Assembly: GCF_003226255.1 (NCBI RefSeq)
Contig: NZ_QJST01000001.1
Coordinates: 186,001-250,000 of the forward strand
DNA length: 64,000 nucleotides
Direction: 5' to 3'
Source of the DNA: Idiomarina fontislapidosi
Lineage (GTDB): Bacteria > Pseudomonadota > Gammaproteobacteria > Enterobacterales > Alteromonadaceae
Notes under the pieces: generated by a model
Told to the model about the DNA's origin: nothing
Databases searched by the model: none
Seen by the model: only the letters and a program-made list of their open reading frames with translations
Position numbers and translations under genes: made by a program
Shown: positions 9,009 to 17,808 of the stretch, one piece after another
How positions within the stretch are numbered: the first letter of the stretch is position 1
How the letters are laid out: the number at the start of each line of letters is the position of its first letter

Positions 9009-11134
9009 TGACAGACAATAACGCATTTCATCTAGATATTCGGGATGATGGTACTGCCGTGATCACCATTGATGTGCCCGGCGAACGCATGAACACCTTG
9101 AAGGATAGTTTTGCGGACGAGGTGGGACGTTTAATGAACCGCCTTGAAGACAACAGTGATGTAAAAGGTGTGGTGTTTATCAGCGGTAAACCCGACTCGT
9201 TTATTGCGGGCGCTGACATCAACATGATTAATGATTGTGAAACCGCTGCGGATACCGAGAGTTTGGCACGAAAAGGCCAAGCAATGTTTGACCGTATCGA
9301 GCAGTTGAACGTACCTGTGGTTGCCGCTATTCACGGTGCCTGCTTAGGTGGCGGTCTTGAACTGGCGATGGCCTGTCATGTGCGCGTCTGTACCGACAGT
9401 GAAAAGACAGCATTAGGGCTACCTGAGGTGCAATTGGGCTTATTGCCAGGCTCGGGCGGTACCCAACGTTTACCTGCATTGGTCGGTGTTCAGCAGGGCT
9501 TGACAATGATTCTTACGGGTAAACAGCTGCGTGCAAAGCAAGCCTTAAAAGCCGGCTTAGTGCACGAGATCGTACCGCACTCGATCTTGCTAGATGCCGC
9601 CGTCAAACAAGCCAAGAAAGCTAAGGCGAAGCCTGCAAAGGCAAACCTCAAAGGGGTGAGCAAGCTACTTGAGGCTACCGCTTATGGCCGCGGCATTATT
9701 TACAAAAAGGCGGGTGAACAAGCGCAAGCTAAGGCGAAAGGCAATTACCCTGCGATTGATAAGATCATCAAAGCGGTCAAGACGGGTGTTGAAAAGGGTC
9801 GCGATGCCGGTCTCGATTACGAGGCGCGTGCCTTTGGTGAGTTGGCGATGACGCCTGAATCTTACCAGCTTAGACAGATCTTCTTCGCGACCACTGAAAT
9901 GAAAAAGGAAACCGGCGCGGATGGTGTTAAACCAGGCGAGGTAAAGCGAGTCGGTGTCTTGGGTGGCGGCTTAATGGGCGGTGGTATTGCTTTTGTCACG
10001 GCGGCGAAAGCGGGTATTCCAGCACGTATTAAGGACATTAGCCCCGAGGGTATTACCCATGCGCTGCATTACAGTTATGAGCGTTTGAATAAGAAAGTCA
10101 AGCGTCGTCATATGCGCCGCGCTGAGCTTGAGAAGACCATGCTGTCGTTGAGTGGCTCACTCGATTATTCGGGATTTGATCGGGTTGATGTGGTGATTGA
10201 AGCGGTATTTGAAGATCTTGATCTGAAGAAGAAAATGGTCGCTGATGTTGAGAGTCACGGTAAAGAGGGCGTTATTTTCGCAACCAATACCAGCTCGTTG
10301 CCCATTACGCAGATCGCCGAAGGTGCACAATATCCAGAGCGCGTGATCGGCCTTCACTATTTCTCTCCGGTGGACAAAATGCCGCTGGCTGAGATCATCA
10401 CGCACGAACAGACCTCGAAAGAAACCATCGCAACTACGGTGGCATTGGCTAAAAAACAAGGCAAGACGCCTATCGTTGTAAAAGATGGCGCTGGGTTCTT
10501 CGTCAACCGCATATTAGCGCCTTACATGAATGAGGCGGCTCGCCTGCTTATTGGTGGGGAACCTATTGAGCACATCGATAAATCACTGGTTAAGTTTGGC
10601 TTCCCGGTGGGACCCATTACCTTGTTAGATGAGGTGGGTATTGATGTTGCAGCTAAAGTGGCGCCGATTTTGGTTAAAGAATTGGGTACGCGTTTTGAAG
10701 CGCCGGCCGCGTTCGATAAGCTCATCGGTGATGACCGCAAAGGTAAGAAGAACAATAAAGGCTTCTACCAATACGGTAAGGGTGTAAAAGGTAAACCCGT
10801 TGATAAGTCGGTTTACAGTTTGCTTAATATCGAGCCGCAAGCTAAACACGATGGTGAAGAAATCGCGGAACTGTGTGTGCTACCTATGTTGAATGAAGCC
10901 GCTTACTGTTTGCAAGAAGGCATTATTCGCAGTGCGCGTGATGGCGATATTGGCTCTGTCTTTGGTATTGGCTTCCCGCCGTTCCGCGGTGGCCCTTTCC
11001 GCTATATGGATGCCGAGGGTATTGGTAGTATTGTGAAGCGTATGGAGCGCTTGGCTGAGAAGCGCGGTGACCGTTATCAACCGGCTCCGTTACTGAAACA
11101 AATGGCTGAACAGGGCAAACGCTTTTATGAATAA
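9008..11134 (+). CDS. fadJ: Multifunctional beta-oxidation protein FadJ (enoyl-CoA hydratase / 3-hydroxyacyl-CoA dehydrogenase)
   Basis: 708 residues, alpha subunit of the fatty-acid oxidation complex. The N-terminal crotonase domain has the oxyanion-hole segment FIAGADINM (66-73) and the two catalytic glutamates expected in this family, E118 in GGGLELA and E140 in GLPE. The linker 195-260 is very Lys/Ala-rich. The NAD-binding Rossmann motif GVLGGGLMGGG lies at 316-326, and HYFSPVDKMPL carries the dehydrogenase catalytic His. A C-terminal HCDH domain pair completes the fold, with G-I-G-F-P-P-F-R-G-G-P near the end. It hydrates enoyl-CoA and oxidises 3-hydroxyacyl-CoA with NAD+. Its last 10 bases overlap the 3' end of the convergent GGDEF-EAL gene. 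Confidence 0.95.
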   Translation: MTDNNAFHLDIRDDGTAVITIDVPGERMNTLKDSFADEVGRLMNRLEDNSDVKGVVFISGKPDSFIAGADINMINDCETAADTESLARKGQAMFDRIEQLNVPVVAAIHGACLGGGLELAMACHVRVCTDSEKTALGLPEVQLGLLPGSGGTQRLPALVGVQQGLTMILTGKQLRAKQALKAGLVHEIVPHSILLDAAVKQAKKAKAKPAKANLKGVSKLLEATAYGRGIIYKKAGEQAQAKAKGNYPAIDKIIKAVKTGVEKGRDAGLDYEARAFGELAMTPESYQLRQIFFATTEMKKETGADGVKPGEVKRVGVLGGGLMGGGIAFVTAAKAGIPARIKDISPEGITHALHYSYERLNKKVKRRHMRRAELEKTMLSLSGSLDYSGFDRVDVVIEAVFEDLDLKKKMVADVESHGKEGVIFATNTSSLPITQIAEGAQYPERVIGLHYFSPVDKMPLAEIITHEQTSKETIATTVALAKKQGKTPIVVKDGAGFFVNRILAPYMNEAARLLIGGEPIEHIDKSLVKFGFPVGPITLLDEVGIDVAAKVAPILVKELGTRFEAPAAFDKLIGDDRKGKKNNKGFYQYGKGVKGKPVDKSVYSLLNIEPQAKHDGEEIAELCVLPMLNEAAYCLQEGIIRSARDGDIGSVFGIGFPPFRGGPFRYMDAEGIGSIVKRMERLAEKRGDRYQPAPLLKQMAEQGKRFYE

Positions 11135-14100
11135 GCGAGTTGCTGTTTAGCGATGAATTCGATGAGCGCCTCGGCGCTCATCGGTTTTGCGAAGTAATAC
11201 CCCTGAATATACTCGCACTGCAAACGTCGCAATATATCTAATTGTGCTTTCTGCTCGACCCCTTCGGCAACCACTTTAAGCCCGAGATTGTGTGCCATCC
11301 CAATAATCGATTCGACCATTTTGCGATCGCGCTCATCAAAGGTGATATCGTCGATAAACTCTTTATCAATTTTGAGTGTGTGCATCGGGAAGCGTTTTAA
11401 ATATGACAACGACGAGTACCCAGTACCAAAATCATCGAGCGCAAGCTGAACGCCCATGTCTGCCAAGTTTTCAAGCATTGCAATGGCACGTTCTGGATCA
11501 CTCATCACCATACCTTCGGTAATTTCAAACTCGATGTGGCGAGGATGCATCTGTTCTTCTTGTAGAACCTGCTCAATAAACAACGCTAAACTGGACTGAG
11601 TAAACTGTCGCGCTGAAAGGTTTATAGCGACACTGCGAGGCGATCCCTGCAAGGCGAGTAGGTTGCGCATGTCACGACATGCTTGACGTAAAACTTGCTC
11701 GCTCAATGGAATAATAAGTCCGGTATCCTCGCAGAGAGGAATGAATTGAGAAGGACTGATAAATTGACCATACTCGTCACGTATTCGTGCTAGCGCTTCG
11801 ATACCTGATATGTGCCCCGTGGCGATTTCCATTTTGGGTTGATAAAACACTTCAACCTGTTCATTACGGATAGCATGACGCACTTGGCTTTCGAGCACTA
11901 AACGCTGAATGGCATTTTCGTTCATCGGAGCGTTGAAGAATTGGTAGCAATTGCCGCCACGTTGCTTTGCGTGATACATCGCCGTATCAGCCTTTTGTAA
12001 AAGTTCTTGGGAGGTATGCGCATCGTGCGGATAAAGAACAATACCAATTGAACTGCCTAACGCGATTTCATGTCCTTTCACATTGTAAGGCTTTGCAATT
12101 TCTGCATTAACCTGCTGAGCGATGGTGCTGATAACGTTAATGTCAGTGTTGTCTTCTACCAGTATGCCAAATTCGTCACCGCCAAGTCGATACAACGTAT
12201 CTTGACGACGTCCCAGATCAGCTAACCTATCAGCAACACGGCAGAGCAACTCATCACCGACCTCATGACCCAAAGAATCATTGATCCGTTTAAAGTCATC
12301 TAAGTCAAACAGCAACAGCGCATGAGACACACGCTTACGCACTAAGTTAGAATGGCTTACTTGAAAATATGAGCGGTTCGGCAACCCGGTTAAACTATCG
12401 GTGTTTGACAAGCGGCGTAGTTCATTTTCGGTATTACGCCGTTCGGTGATATCGGAGAAACTCGCGACAATGAGCTTAATATCACCGTTATCTGAGCGTA
12501 CCGCGTCAAATGTAAGTTCAAGCAACAGCTCGGAGCCGTCTGCTTTAAAGTCAGTGACTTCGCCCGACCATCGTCCTTGGCGCAGAACAGTGTGTTTTAT
12601 TTGATCAGTAAAATCACGATCGTAATGAGGTAGTGCGAACGCTTGTCCGATAACTTGTGATCGCTCGTAACCCGTAATCCGTTCGTATGCATTATTAATC
12701 TCACGCTTTCTGAAGAAACGATCGAATATACAGATACCATCTGAAATGTTCGTCAGTGACGTTGCAAGCATATCAATACGCTCATCACTATTAATGATAT
12801 CTGAAATATCGCTCAGTACACCGTGAATTGCTCGTGGCGCGCCTTCGGCGTCTTCTTCAGCCACCTCACCACGTTCTAATACCCACACCCACTGAGTTCC
12901 ATTCTTTAATCGATAAGTACACTGATATTGGCGTAATTTGCCGTCCTTAACATGCGCTAAGGTTTGGCTGAGTTGGCGGATATCATCGGGGTGTATATTG
13001 CTGTCTTCATGTTGACCTATGCCAAAACGTACACCATCTAACGGGAACTGACTGCAATTCGGCCAAATGTACGTGCGCTCGACTTCATTTTCGTTAACGC
13101 GCCAGGTCCACAGTTGTTGCTGTGTGCCTTCGAGTAGGCGGTGAAGTGACGCATTCGCTCGTTCGAGCTTGTTAAACGACCTGAGTTTAGCAGTGAACAT
13201 CAGGTAGCCAAGGGTAAGCGCTACGCTTAGCAGAGCAAAAATAATAAGACCGACCTGTAGCGAAGAAAAACCAGTCGATCGCATGACAAAAGTTTGTTGG
13301 CTATTTATCCACTCGCCTTGTTCTAACGATAGGGCTCGGACTGACAAAGTGAACTGTCCGTCAGATAAGTTCGAGACTTTAATTTTTTGCAGCGGCTGGA
13401 GCGTTTTTTGCCACTCTTGTTGCAAAGGCTCGATGCGATATTCAAAGGCTTGTGGTTTTGCCTGATTGAACGCAGGCAATGAGTAATCAATATAAACCGT
13501 GCCTGAATTGGTGGGTTGAGTGTTTAACCATAATGCATTCGGCGTTTGCCCCGGTGCTTCAACTACTTCAAGTTGGCCTCGCTGGTTGATAAGTACACTA
13601 AACCCACCTTCAACATAATGCTGGCGCCAAGGGGGATTAATATGTCGGTTGTTGTTGAGTGCGTTTAACTCAAACGCGCCGTCAGACCTTTTTTGAAGTT
13701 GGTATAGTTGGTTGGAGGCTAGCAACGCGAGTTTGCCCGAGGGCAATTTATTGAGCTCTAACGGCGCTCCTGAAATGTCGAGCGTGTCTAACGAGAGTTG
13801 ATTAACTAATCGATAGCGGTTGTCCAACTGAACGAGAGTTTGACGATAGAGCAAAAACAGTCCTTCATCCGTTCGCTCAATATCGATTAATTGTCCTTGA
13901 GGCAGTTGTTCGGTGACCGGGTTTTCGATCGTCAATTTAAATAGATTACTTCCCAAACCATCCCAAACATAAATCTCTTGTCCTTCTGCAAGCCAGATCC
14001 AGTCGCCTACAGACTTAATGAAGCGGATATTTTGTACTGGTTCGTCGTCATACTGCAGTGGTTGGGGTAACAGTTCATCTTGGTGCTGAATTAATAGTGA

Positions 14101-14532
14101 GTTTTCATTTTGCGCCACCAAAGGTGAGCCCGTTATCGAAGTAATATGCTGAATACCACTGTCTAAAAGGTGTTTACTCTGAAGTAAGAGTGATGCTTCA
14201 AGTTCTGCAGACTTAAACGGTAACGCGAGGATGCCAATGCTACTACCAATCAGTAGCGCCTGATCTTGTCTATTTGTAAGACAGTGAACGTCGGTTGGTA
14301 GTTGCGATGTAGAAAGCCTGGGAAGCTTTACTTTACGTAGACTAGAGCCATCAAACCGATATATCGCTTGGGGTGTCGCTATCCAAAGAAAGCCTAAGGG
14401 ACCCGCCTCGATATCGATAATCGGCGCATTGAGCTGTGCCGTCGAGTGAGGCGTATCGTGCGACACACAATAAGGACTGAAAGTAGCCAAGGCAAAAACA
14501 AGGCAAACTAAGGTGATGATTGATACACGCAA
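11125..14532 (-). CDS. Membrane-bound sensory GGDEF-EAL protein with periplasmic propeller
   Basis: 1135 residues. Order: signal peptide (1-24); periplasmic propeller-like ligand-binding region (about 30-330; repeats such as GPLGFLWIATPQAIYRFDG); Y_Y_Y-like beta domain (about 345-405); membrane helix 424-446; two PAS/PAC domains (about 465-580 and 585-700); GGDEF 705-870; EAL 880-1130. GGDEF is intact at 784-788 with the RxxD product-inhibition site R775-D778 five residues upstream. EAL residues look complete: E912-A-L, NLSARQF, EITEG, DDFGTGYSS and AEGVE. It could both make and break c-di-GMP in response to a periplasmic signal. The start is TTG (14530-14532), chosen because it directly precedes the signal peptide and no nearby ATG exists in frame. 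It stands alone, 3' overlapping fadJ. Confidence 0.92.
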   Translation of the reverse strand: MRVSIITLVCLVFALATFSPYCVSHDTPHSTAQLNAPIIDIEAGPLGFLWIATPQAIYRFDGSSLRKVKLPRLSTSQLPTDVHCLTNRQDQALLIGSSIGILALPFKSAELEASLLLQSKHLLDSGIQHITSITGSPLVAQNENSLLIQHQDELLPQPLQYDDEPVQNIRFIKSVGDWIWLAEGQEIYVWDGLGSNLFKLTIENPVTEQLPQGQLIDIERTDEGLFLLYRQTLVQLDNRYRLVNQLSLDTLDISGAPLELNKLPSGKLALLASNQLYQLQKRSDGAFELNALNNNRHINPPWRQHYVEGGFSVLINQRGQLEVVEAPGQTPNALWLNTQPTNSGTVYIDYSLPAFNQAKPQAFEYRIEPLQQEWQKTLQPLQKIKVSNLSDGQFTLSVRALSLEQGEWINSQQTFVMRSTGFSSLQVGLIIFALLSVALTLGYLMFTAKLRSFNKLERANASLHRLLEGTQQQLWTWRVNENEVERTYIWPNCSQFPLDGVRFGIGQHEDSNIHPDDIRQLSQTLAHVKDGKLRQYQCTYRLKNGTQWVWVLERGEVAEEDAEGAPRAIHGVLSDISDIINSDERIDMLATSLTNISDGICIFDRFFRKREINNAYERITGYERSQVIGQAFALPHYDRDFTDQIKHTVLRQGRWSGEVTDFKADGSELLLELTFDAVRSDNGDIKLIVASFSDITERRNTENELRRLSNTDSLTGLPNRSYFQVSHSNLVRKRVSHALLLFDLDDFKRINDSLGHEVGDELLCRVADRLADLGRRQDTLYRLGGDEFGILVEDNTDINVISTIAQQVNAEIAKPYNVKGHEIALGSSIGIVLYPHDAHTSQELLQKADTAMYHAKQRGGNCYQFFNAPMNENAIQRLVLESQVRHAIRNEQVEVFYQPKMEIATGHISGIEALARIRDEYGQFISPSQFIPLCEDTGLIIPLSEQVLRQACRDMRNLLALQGSPRSVAINLSARQFTQSSLALFIEQVLQEEQMHPRHIEFEITEGMVMSDPERAIAMLENLADMGVQLALDDFGTGYSSLSYLKRFPMHTLKIDKEFIDDITFDERDRKMVESIIGMAHNLGLKVVAEGVEQKAQLDILRRLQCEYIQGYYFAKPMSAEALIEFIAKQQLAYS

Positions 14533-14632
14533 GTTAAGGACCTGATTAATGGCTGCTCTACAGCTCTTATAATTTGTTAACTGAGTGTTACGCTAACGCA
14601 TAGACCAAAATCTGTCAAAGCTATTATAACGC

Positions 14633-17356
14633 CTATTGTTGACGGGATAACAATACAATTTGTCTTGGTTGTTCAATAATTAAGCGTTTGATTTCATTAA
14701 GCCAATCAGAGAGCTGCAGCCGTTCAAGCGCTTGGTTTAACTCATAGTTGCGGTCGAAGTCTGTTTCTCCCATTTGGATGGCGCCCCAAAAGCGCTGACT
14801 GCGCGTTCGTAGGCTACGATCGCTGACGGTTAACTGTTCTGCAAGCGTGTGTTTAGCGTGCTTCCAGCGTTGTAAAGTGAGGAAGTCATCTAATTGCTCG
14901 ACTTTTTCGGACAATACGCTGGAAATGGCTTCTTGTAATGACTCAGCTTGATGAGTTGGCGACTGCACAAATGCCATAAAGCCGGGCAGACGTCGCACGG
15001 GAAAGTATTGGCTGCCGACCACATAGCCAAGCTGGCGCTGTGTTCTCAATTCATCGAATAAACCGGCATTGAGTAGCTGTTGAGCCAACATCCACGTGAT
15101 TTGTTGTTCCGCACTATCATCCTCGCCTTGGAAGTAGATCAGCGCTGCATTGTCGTCGGTTGCTTGTGCAACAGAAAGTGTAAGCACCTCATTGGGCGGC
15201 ACTCGTTTAGGCTTCAGGTGTGGAGGCTGCGCCGTGAGTCGTTCACCTGCACTTTCACGAATCAATTCATGTAGCTCAAGTGCTGTTTCGGACTGCCAGT
15301 CGCCATGAATCAATGCTGAGACTGTCATTGAGCTAAAAAGGTCATTACTCATCTGAGAAAACCGTTTGTAACTCAGCTTACTCAAACCCTCAGCCATATC
15401 ATGCAATGGGAACAAGCGAGGTTGTAAGGTCAGATTGAGCTCAGCAAAGAGTCGATTAAGCGGCTGGTTTTTATGGGCCGATTGCCAGTTCTGTTGCAGT
15501 TGCTGAGCGACGGCCTCAAAGCGTGATCGTTGAAACTTAACTTTCCACGCTTGTTTCATTAACTGCTTGAGTAAAGGCAATTGACCCGCTGATAAGCCCA
15601 TTGTATGAATCGTCATGCCGGATTGCGTTGGATAAATATTAAAGTGTAACCCTGCGACTTCGGCGTCATACAGAGACTCATTTAACGAATCGATCAACAA
15701 CTCTGACCAAAGCCGTGCAGCGGCAAAGTGGGTCGCTGACTCATTCACTTTAGGCGACTCTAAATTAAGATAGATATGGCCCTTAGGCACTCGAAAGTCA
15801 GGGTCTTGATAGTGCCAAATGGTAACCGCATTTTTATTGATGACCGCTTTTGGTTCGTTCAGCCTACGCTCAAGCGGATAGGGCTCAACATGATCGGTAA
15901 TATAGGGGTTCTGCTCTGGAAGTCGAGCATCAGAGTCATTAGGCTCGTCGTTGAGTATGGCAAGCTCAGTCGCTGATAACGAGCGAATACTGTAGGGCGT
16001 ATGATATAAGTCTGTTTGCTGATCGGTTGTTACGTCACAATGAATTAATGTGATGCGCGCACGTTCAGGTATCATGAGGTCGAGCGTGCTCTCAGCACGT
16101 TCTAAAGCAAGACCATCCATGCGGTAATCGCCATAAACGATATCGTAAATAGGATAGTGATGCGCATTAACCGCCAGTTGTGGTGCTAGTTCACCCGCGG
16201 GCGGTGTTTCCTGAAAGTGAAACGACAGCTCGGACGTGAGCCGCTTTTCCTCATAACGCCAGTCTGCTAAACCTTCGCGTTTGATCTGCCGAATATAGCT
16301 AAATACAGTTTGTGCAACAAACAGTGCGTTTTTGACGCCTTCTTCGGTGAGCTGGATATTGATATTAAAATCTTTATAGCCACTGCCACTCATTCCACCG
16401 CCCGCTGAGAGGCTATTGACCCAACCTTGCGACCTGAGTGTGGCATAAAGACTGTAAGGCCCCTCATAACCTAGAATATGCGCAATGAAACTGGTTGTTT
16501 TGTTCTTATAGTCGTCGTCGATACCAGGCAAAGGCAGTGTAATAATGAGTCGGCGAGCAGGGTTAACCGGCTTAACTTGGATATATACGCCGATTTGTGA
16601 TGGCAAATAGAGCGGCAAATCTTCCAACGGCTTCGAGCTGCTAGGGGTTCCACTCGGTATATCGGCAAAGAACTGTTTTGCAAGCCGCGCCAATTCGTCC
16701 ACAGGCTGAGCACCGACAATGGTTAAACGCATATTGTTGGCATTAAAATAGGTATTAAAGAAAGCCCACAGCTGATCTTGTAACGTATAGCTATCGTTTT
16801 CCACCAGCGTGTCTAAATTGCCGACGGAAAACTTACTAAATGGATGCGCTGGGTTGCAGGTTGTTTTATGCACTTGGTACAACCGTCTTAGTTCATCTTT
16901 TTCTTTGAGCCTAAATTCAGAATCGATGGATTGCCGCTCTTTATTGATCAACGTTTCGTCGAATAGCGGTGTTTTGAACATTGCCGAGAAATAATCTAAA
17001 GCGCGCGATAGAGCGCGTGTTTGGCAATCAAAGAAAAAGCTACAAAACTCTGACCCTGTCCATGCGTTTTGCTGACCACCATACGCACTTAAAAACTCAG
17101 AAAACTCATTCGGATCGGGGAACTGCTCATTACCCAAAAAGAGCATATGTTCGAGAAAATGTGCGAGGCCTTGCGTTTCAAGCGGGTCGTTAAAATGACC
17201 GGCCCTCACTGCGAGAGCCGCAGAGGCCTTTTTGCTGTTCGGGATCTGTACGCACAAAACTGACAATCCATTTTGCAGTTTTATCGCGCGGAAGATCCGC
17301 GAGTCTTTGGGGCTCTTTAAAACTTCACCGAGCTCTTCTATGAGCGGCTGCGCCAT
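14633..17356 (-). CDS. Insulinase-family (M16) zinc metallopeptidase, pitrilysin/IDE-like
   Basis: 907 residues, close to pitrilysin (protease III). The inverted zinc motif HxxEH is present as H66-F-L-E69-H70, with a downstream acidic helix (NKERQSIDSEFRLKEKDELRRL) supplying the third ligand. The four-domain M16A architecture is suggested by length, and the C-terminal half retains the LFDELRTQRQLGYVVGS segment typical of insulin-degrading enzymes. The family degrades peptides that fit inside its closed chamber. Unlike E. coli PtrA, no signal peptide is visible at the N-terminus (MAQPLIEELGEVLKSPKDSR), so a cytoplasmic location is inferred. It follows bamE in the same direction with a 14-base gap. 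Confidence 0.88.
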   Translation of the reverse strand: MAQPLIEELGEVLKSPKDSRIFRAIKLQNGLSVLCVQIPNSKKASAALAVRAGHFNDPLETQGLAHFLEHMLFLGNEQFPDPNEFSEFLSAYGGQQNAWTGSEFCSFFFDCQTRALSRALDYFSAMFKTPLFDETLINKERQSIDSEFRLKEKDELRRLYQVHKTTCNPAHPFSKFSVGNLDTLVENDSYTLQDQLWAFFNTYFNANNMRLTIVGAQPVDELARLAKQFFADIPSGTPSSSKPLEDLPLYLPSQIGVYIQVKPVNPARRLIITLPLPGIDDDYKNKTTSFIAHILGYEGPYSLYATLRSQGWVNSLSAGGGMSGSGYKDFNINIQLTEEGVKNALFVAQTVFSYIRQIKREGLADWRYEEKRLTSELSFHFQETPPAGELAPQLAVNAHHYPIYDIVYGDYRMDGLALERAESTLDLMIPERARITLIHCDVTTDQQTDLYHTPYSIRSLSATELAILNDEPNDSDARLPEQNPYITDHVEPYPLERRLNEPKAVINKNAVTIWHYQDPDFRVPKGHIYLNLESPKVNESATHFAAARLWSELLIDSLNESLYDAEVAGLHFNIYPTQSGMTIHTMGLSAGQLPLLKQLMKQAWKVKFQRSRFEAVAQQLQQNWQSAHKNQPLNRLFAELNLTLQPRLFPLHDMAEGLSKLSYKRFSQMSNDLFSSMTVSALIHGDWQSETALELHELIRESAGERLTAQPPHLKPKRVPPNEVLTLSVAQATDDNAALIYFQGEDDSAEQQITWMLAQQLLNAGLFDELRTQRQLGYVVGSQYFPVRRLPGFMAFVQSPTHQAESLQEAISSVLSEKVEQLDDFLTLQRWKHAKHTLAEQLTVSDRSLRTRSQRFWGAIQMGETDFDRNYELNQALERLQLSDWLNEIKRLIIEQPRQIVLLSRQQ

Positions 17357-17370
17357 AGGGTTCTATCCCT

Positions 17371-17730
17371 TTAAGGTTCTAGCGGTGTATCGAAGTTTTC
17401 TGGCTTATCAAAATCACCGGATAAACTGGCTAACTTCTCATCATTAAAGTCGAGCACCAGTTCTTTGCGGAAGGGTTCACCCTCATTCGGGTTCATATCG
17501 TACACGTAAACCCAGCGGTCGCTGTCAAAGCTATTTTCTGCAACAGGACGTCCAAGCACGAACGCGACTTGTTCCTGCGTCATATCTACACGAAGTTTAT
17601 CGACGTCACGTTGTTCAAGGTAATTACCTTGCGGGATATCAATACGATAAACCCAGTCGTTTAATACAGAGCATCCAGATAGTCCTGCGACGACCGCGAC
17701 GGCGGCCAATGTATTTGCGATTTGTTTCAT
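17371..17730 (-). CDS. bamE: Outer membrane assembly lipoprotein BamE (SmpA/OmlA)
   Basis: 119 residues. A lipoprotein signal peptide ends in the lipobox L-S-G-C with C20 as the predicted lipidated residue. The mature part begins with YRIDIPQGNYLEQRDVDKL, the characteristic BamE signature, followed by VDMTQEQVAFVLGRPV and the DRWVYVYDMNPNEGE segment. BamE is a small outer-membrane lipoprotein of the BAM complex that supports folding of beta-barrel proteins. Location between recN and an M16 peptidase, all leftward, fits the frequent recN-bamE neighbourhood in gammaproteobacteria. Confidence 0.95.
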   Translation of the reverse strand: MKQIANTLAAVAVVAGLSGCSVLNDWVYRIDIPQGNYLEQRDVDKLRVDMTQEQVAFVLGRPVAENSFDSDRWVYVYDMNPNEGEPFRKELVLDFNDEKLASLSGDFDKPENFDTPLEP

Positions 17731-17808
17731 TAACTACTCTTACCGTTAAATGTTGTCACCGATGATAAACAAACAAAACCGAGTTAGCTAGCATTGCCGC
17801 AGGAAAAC

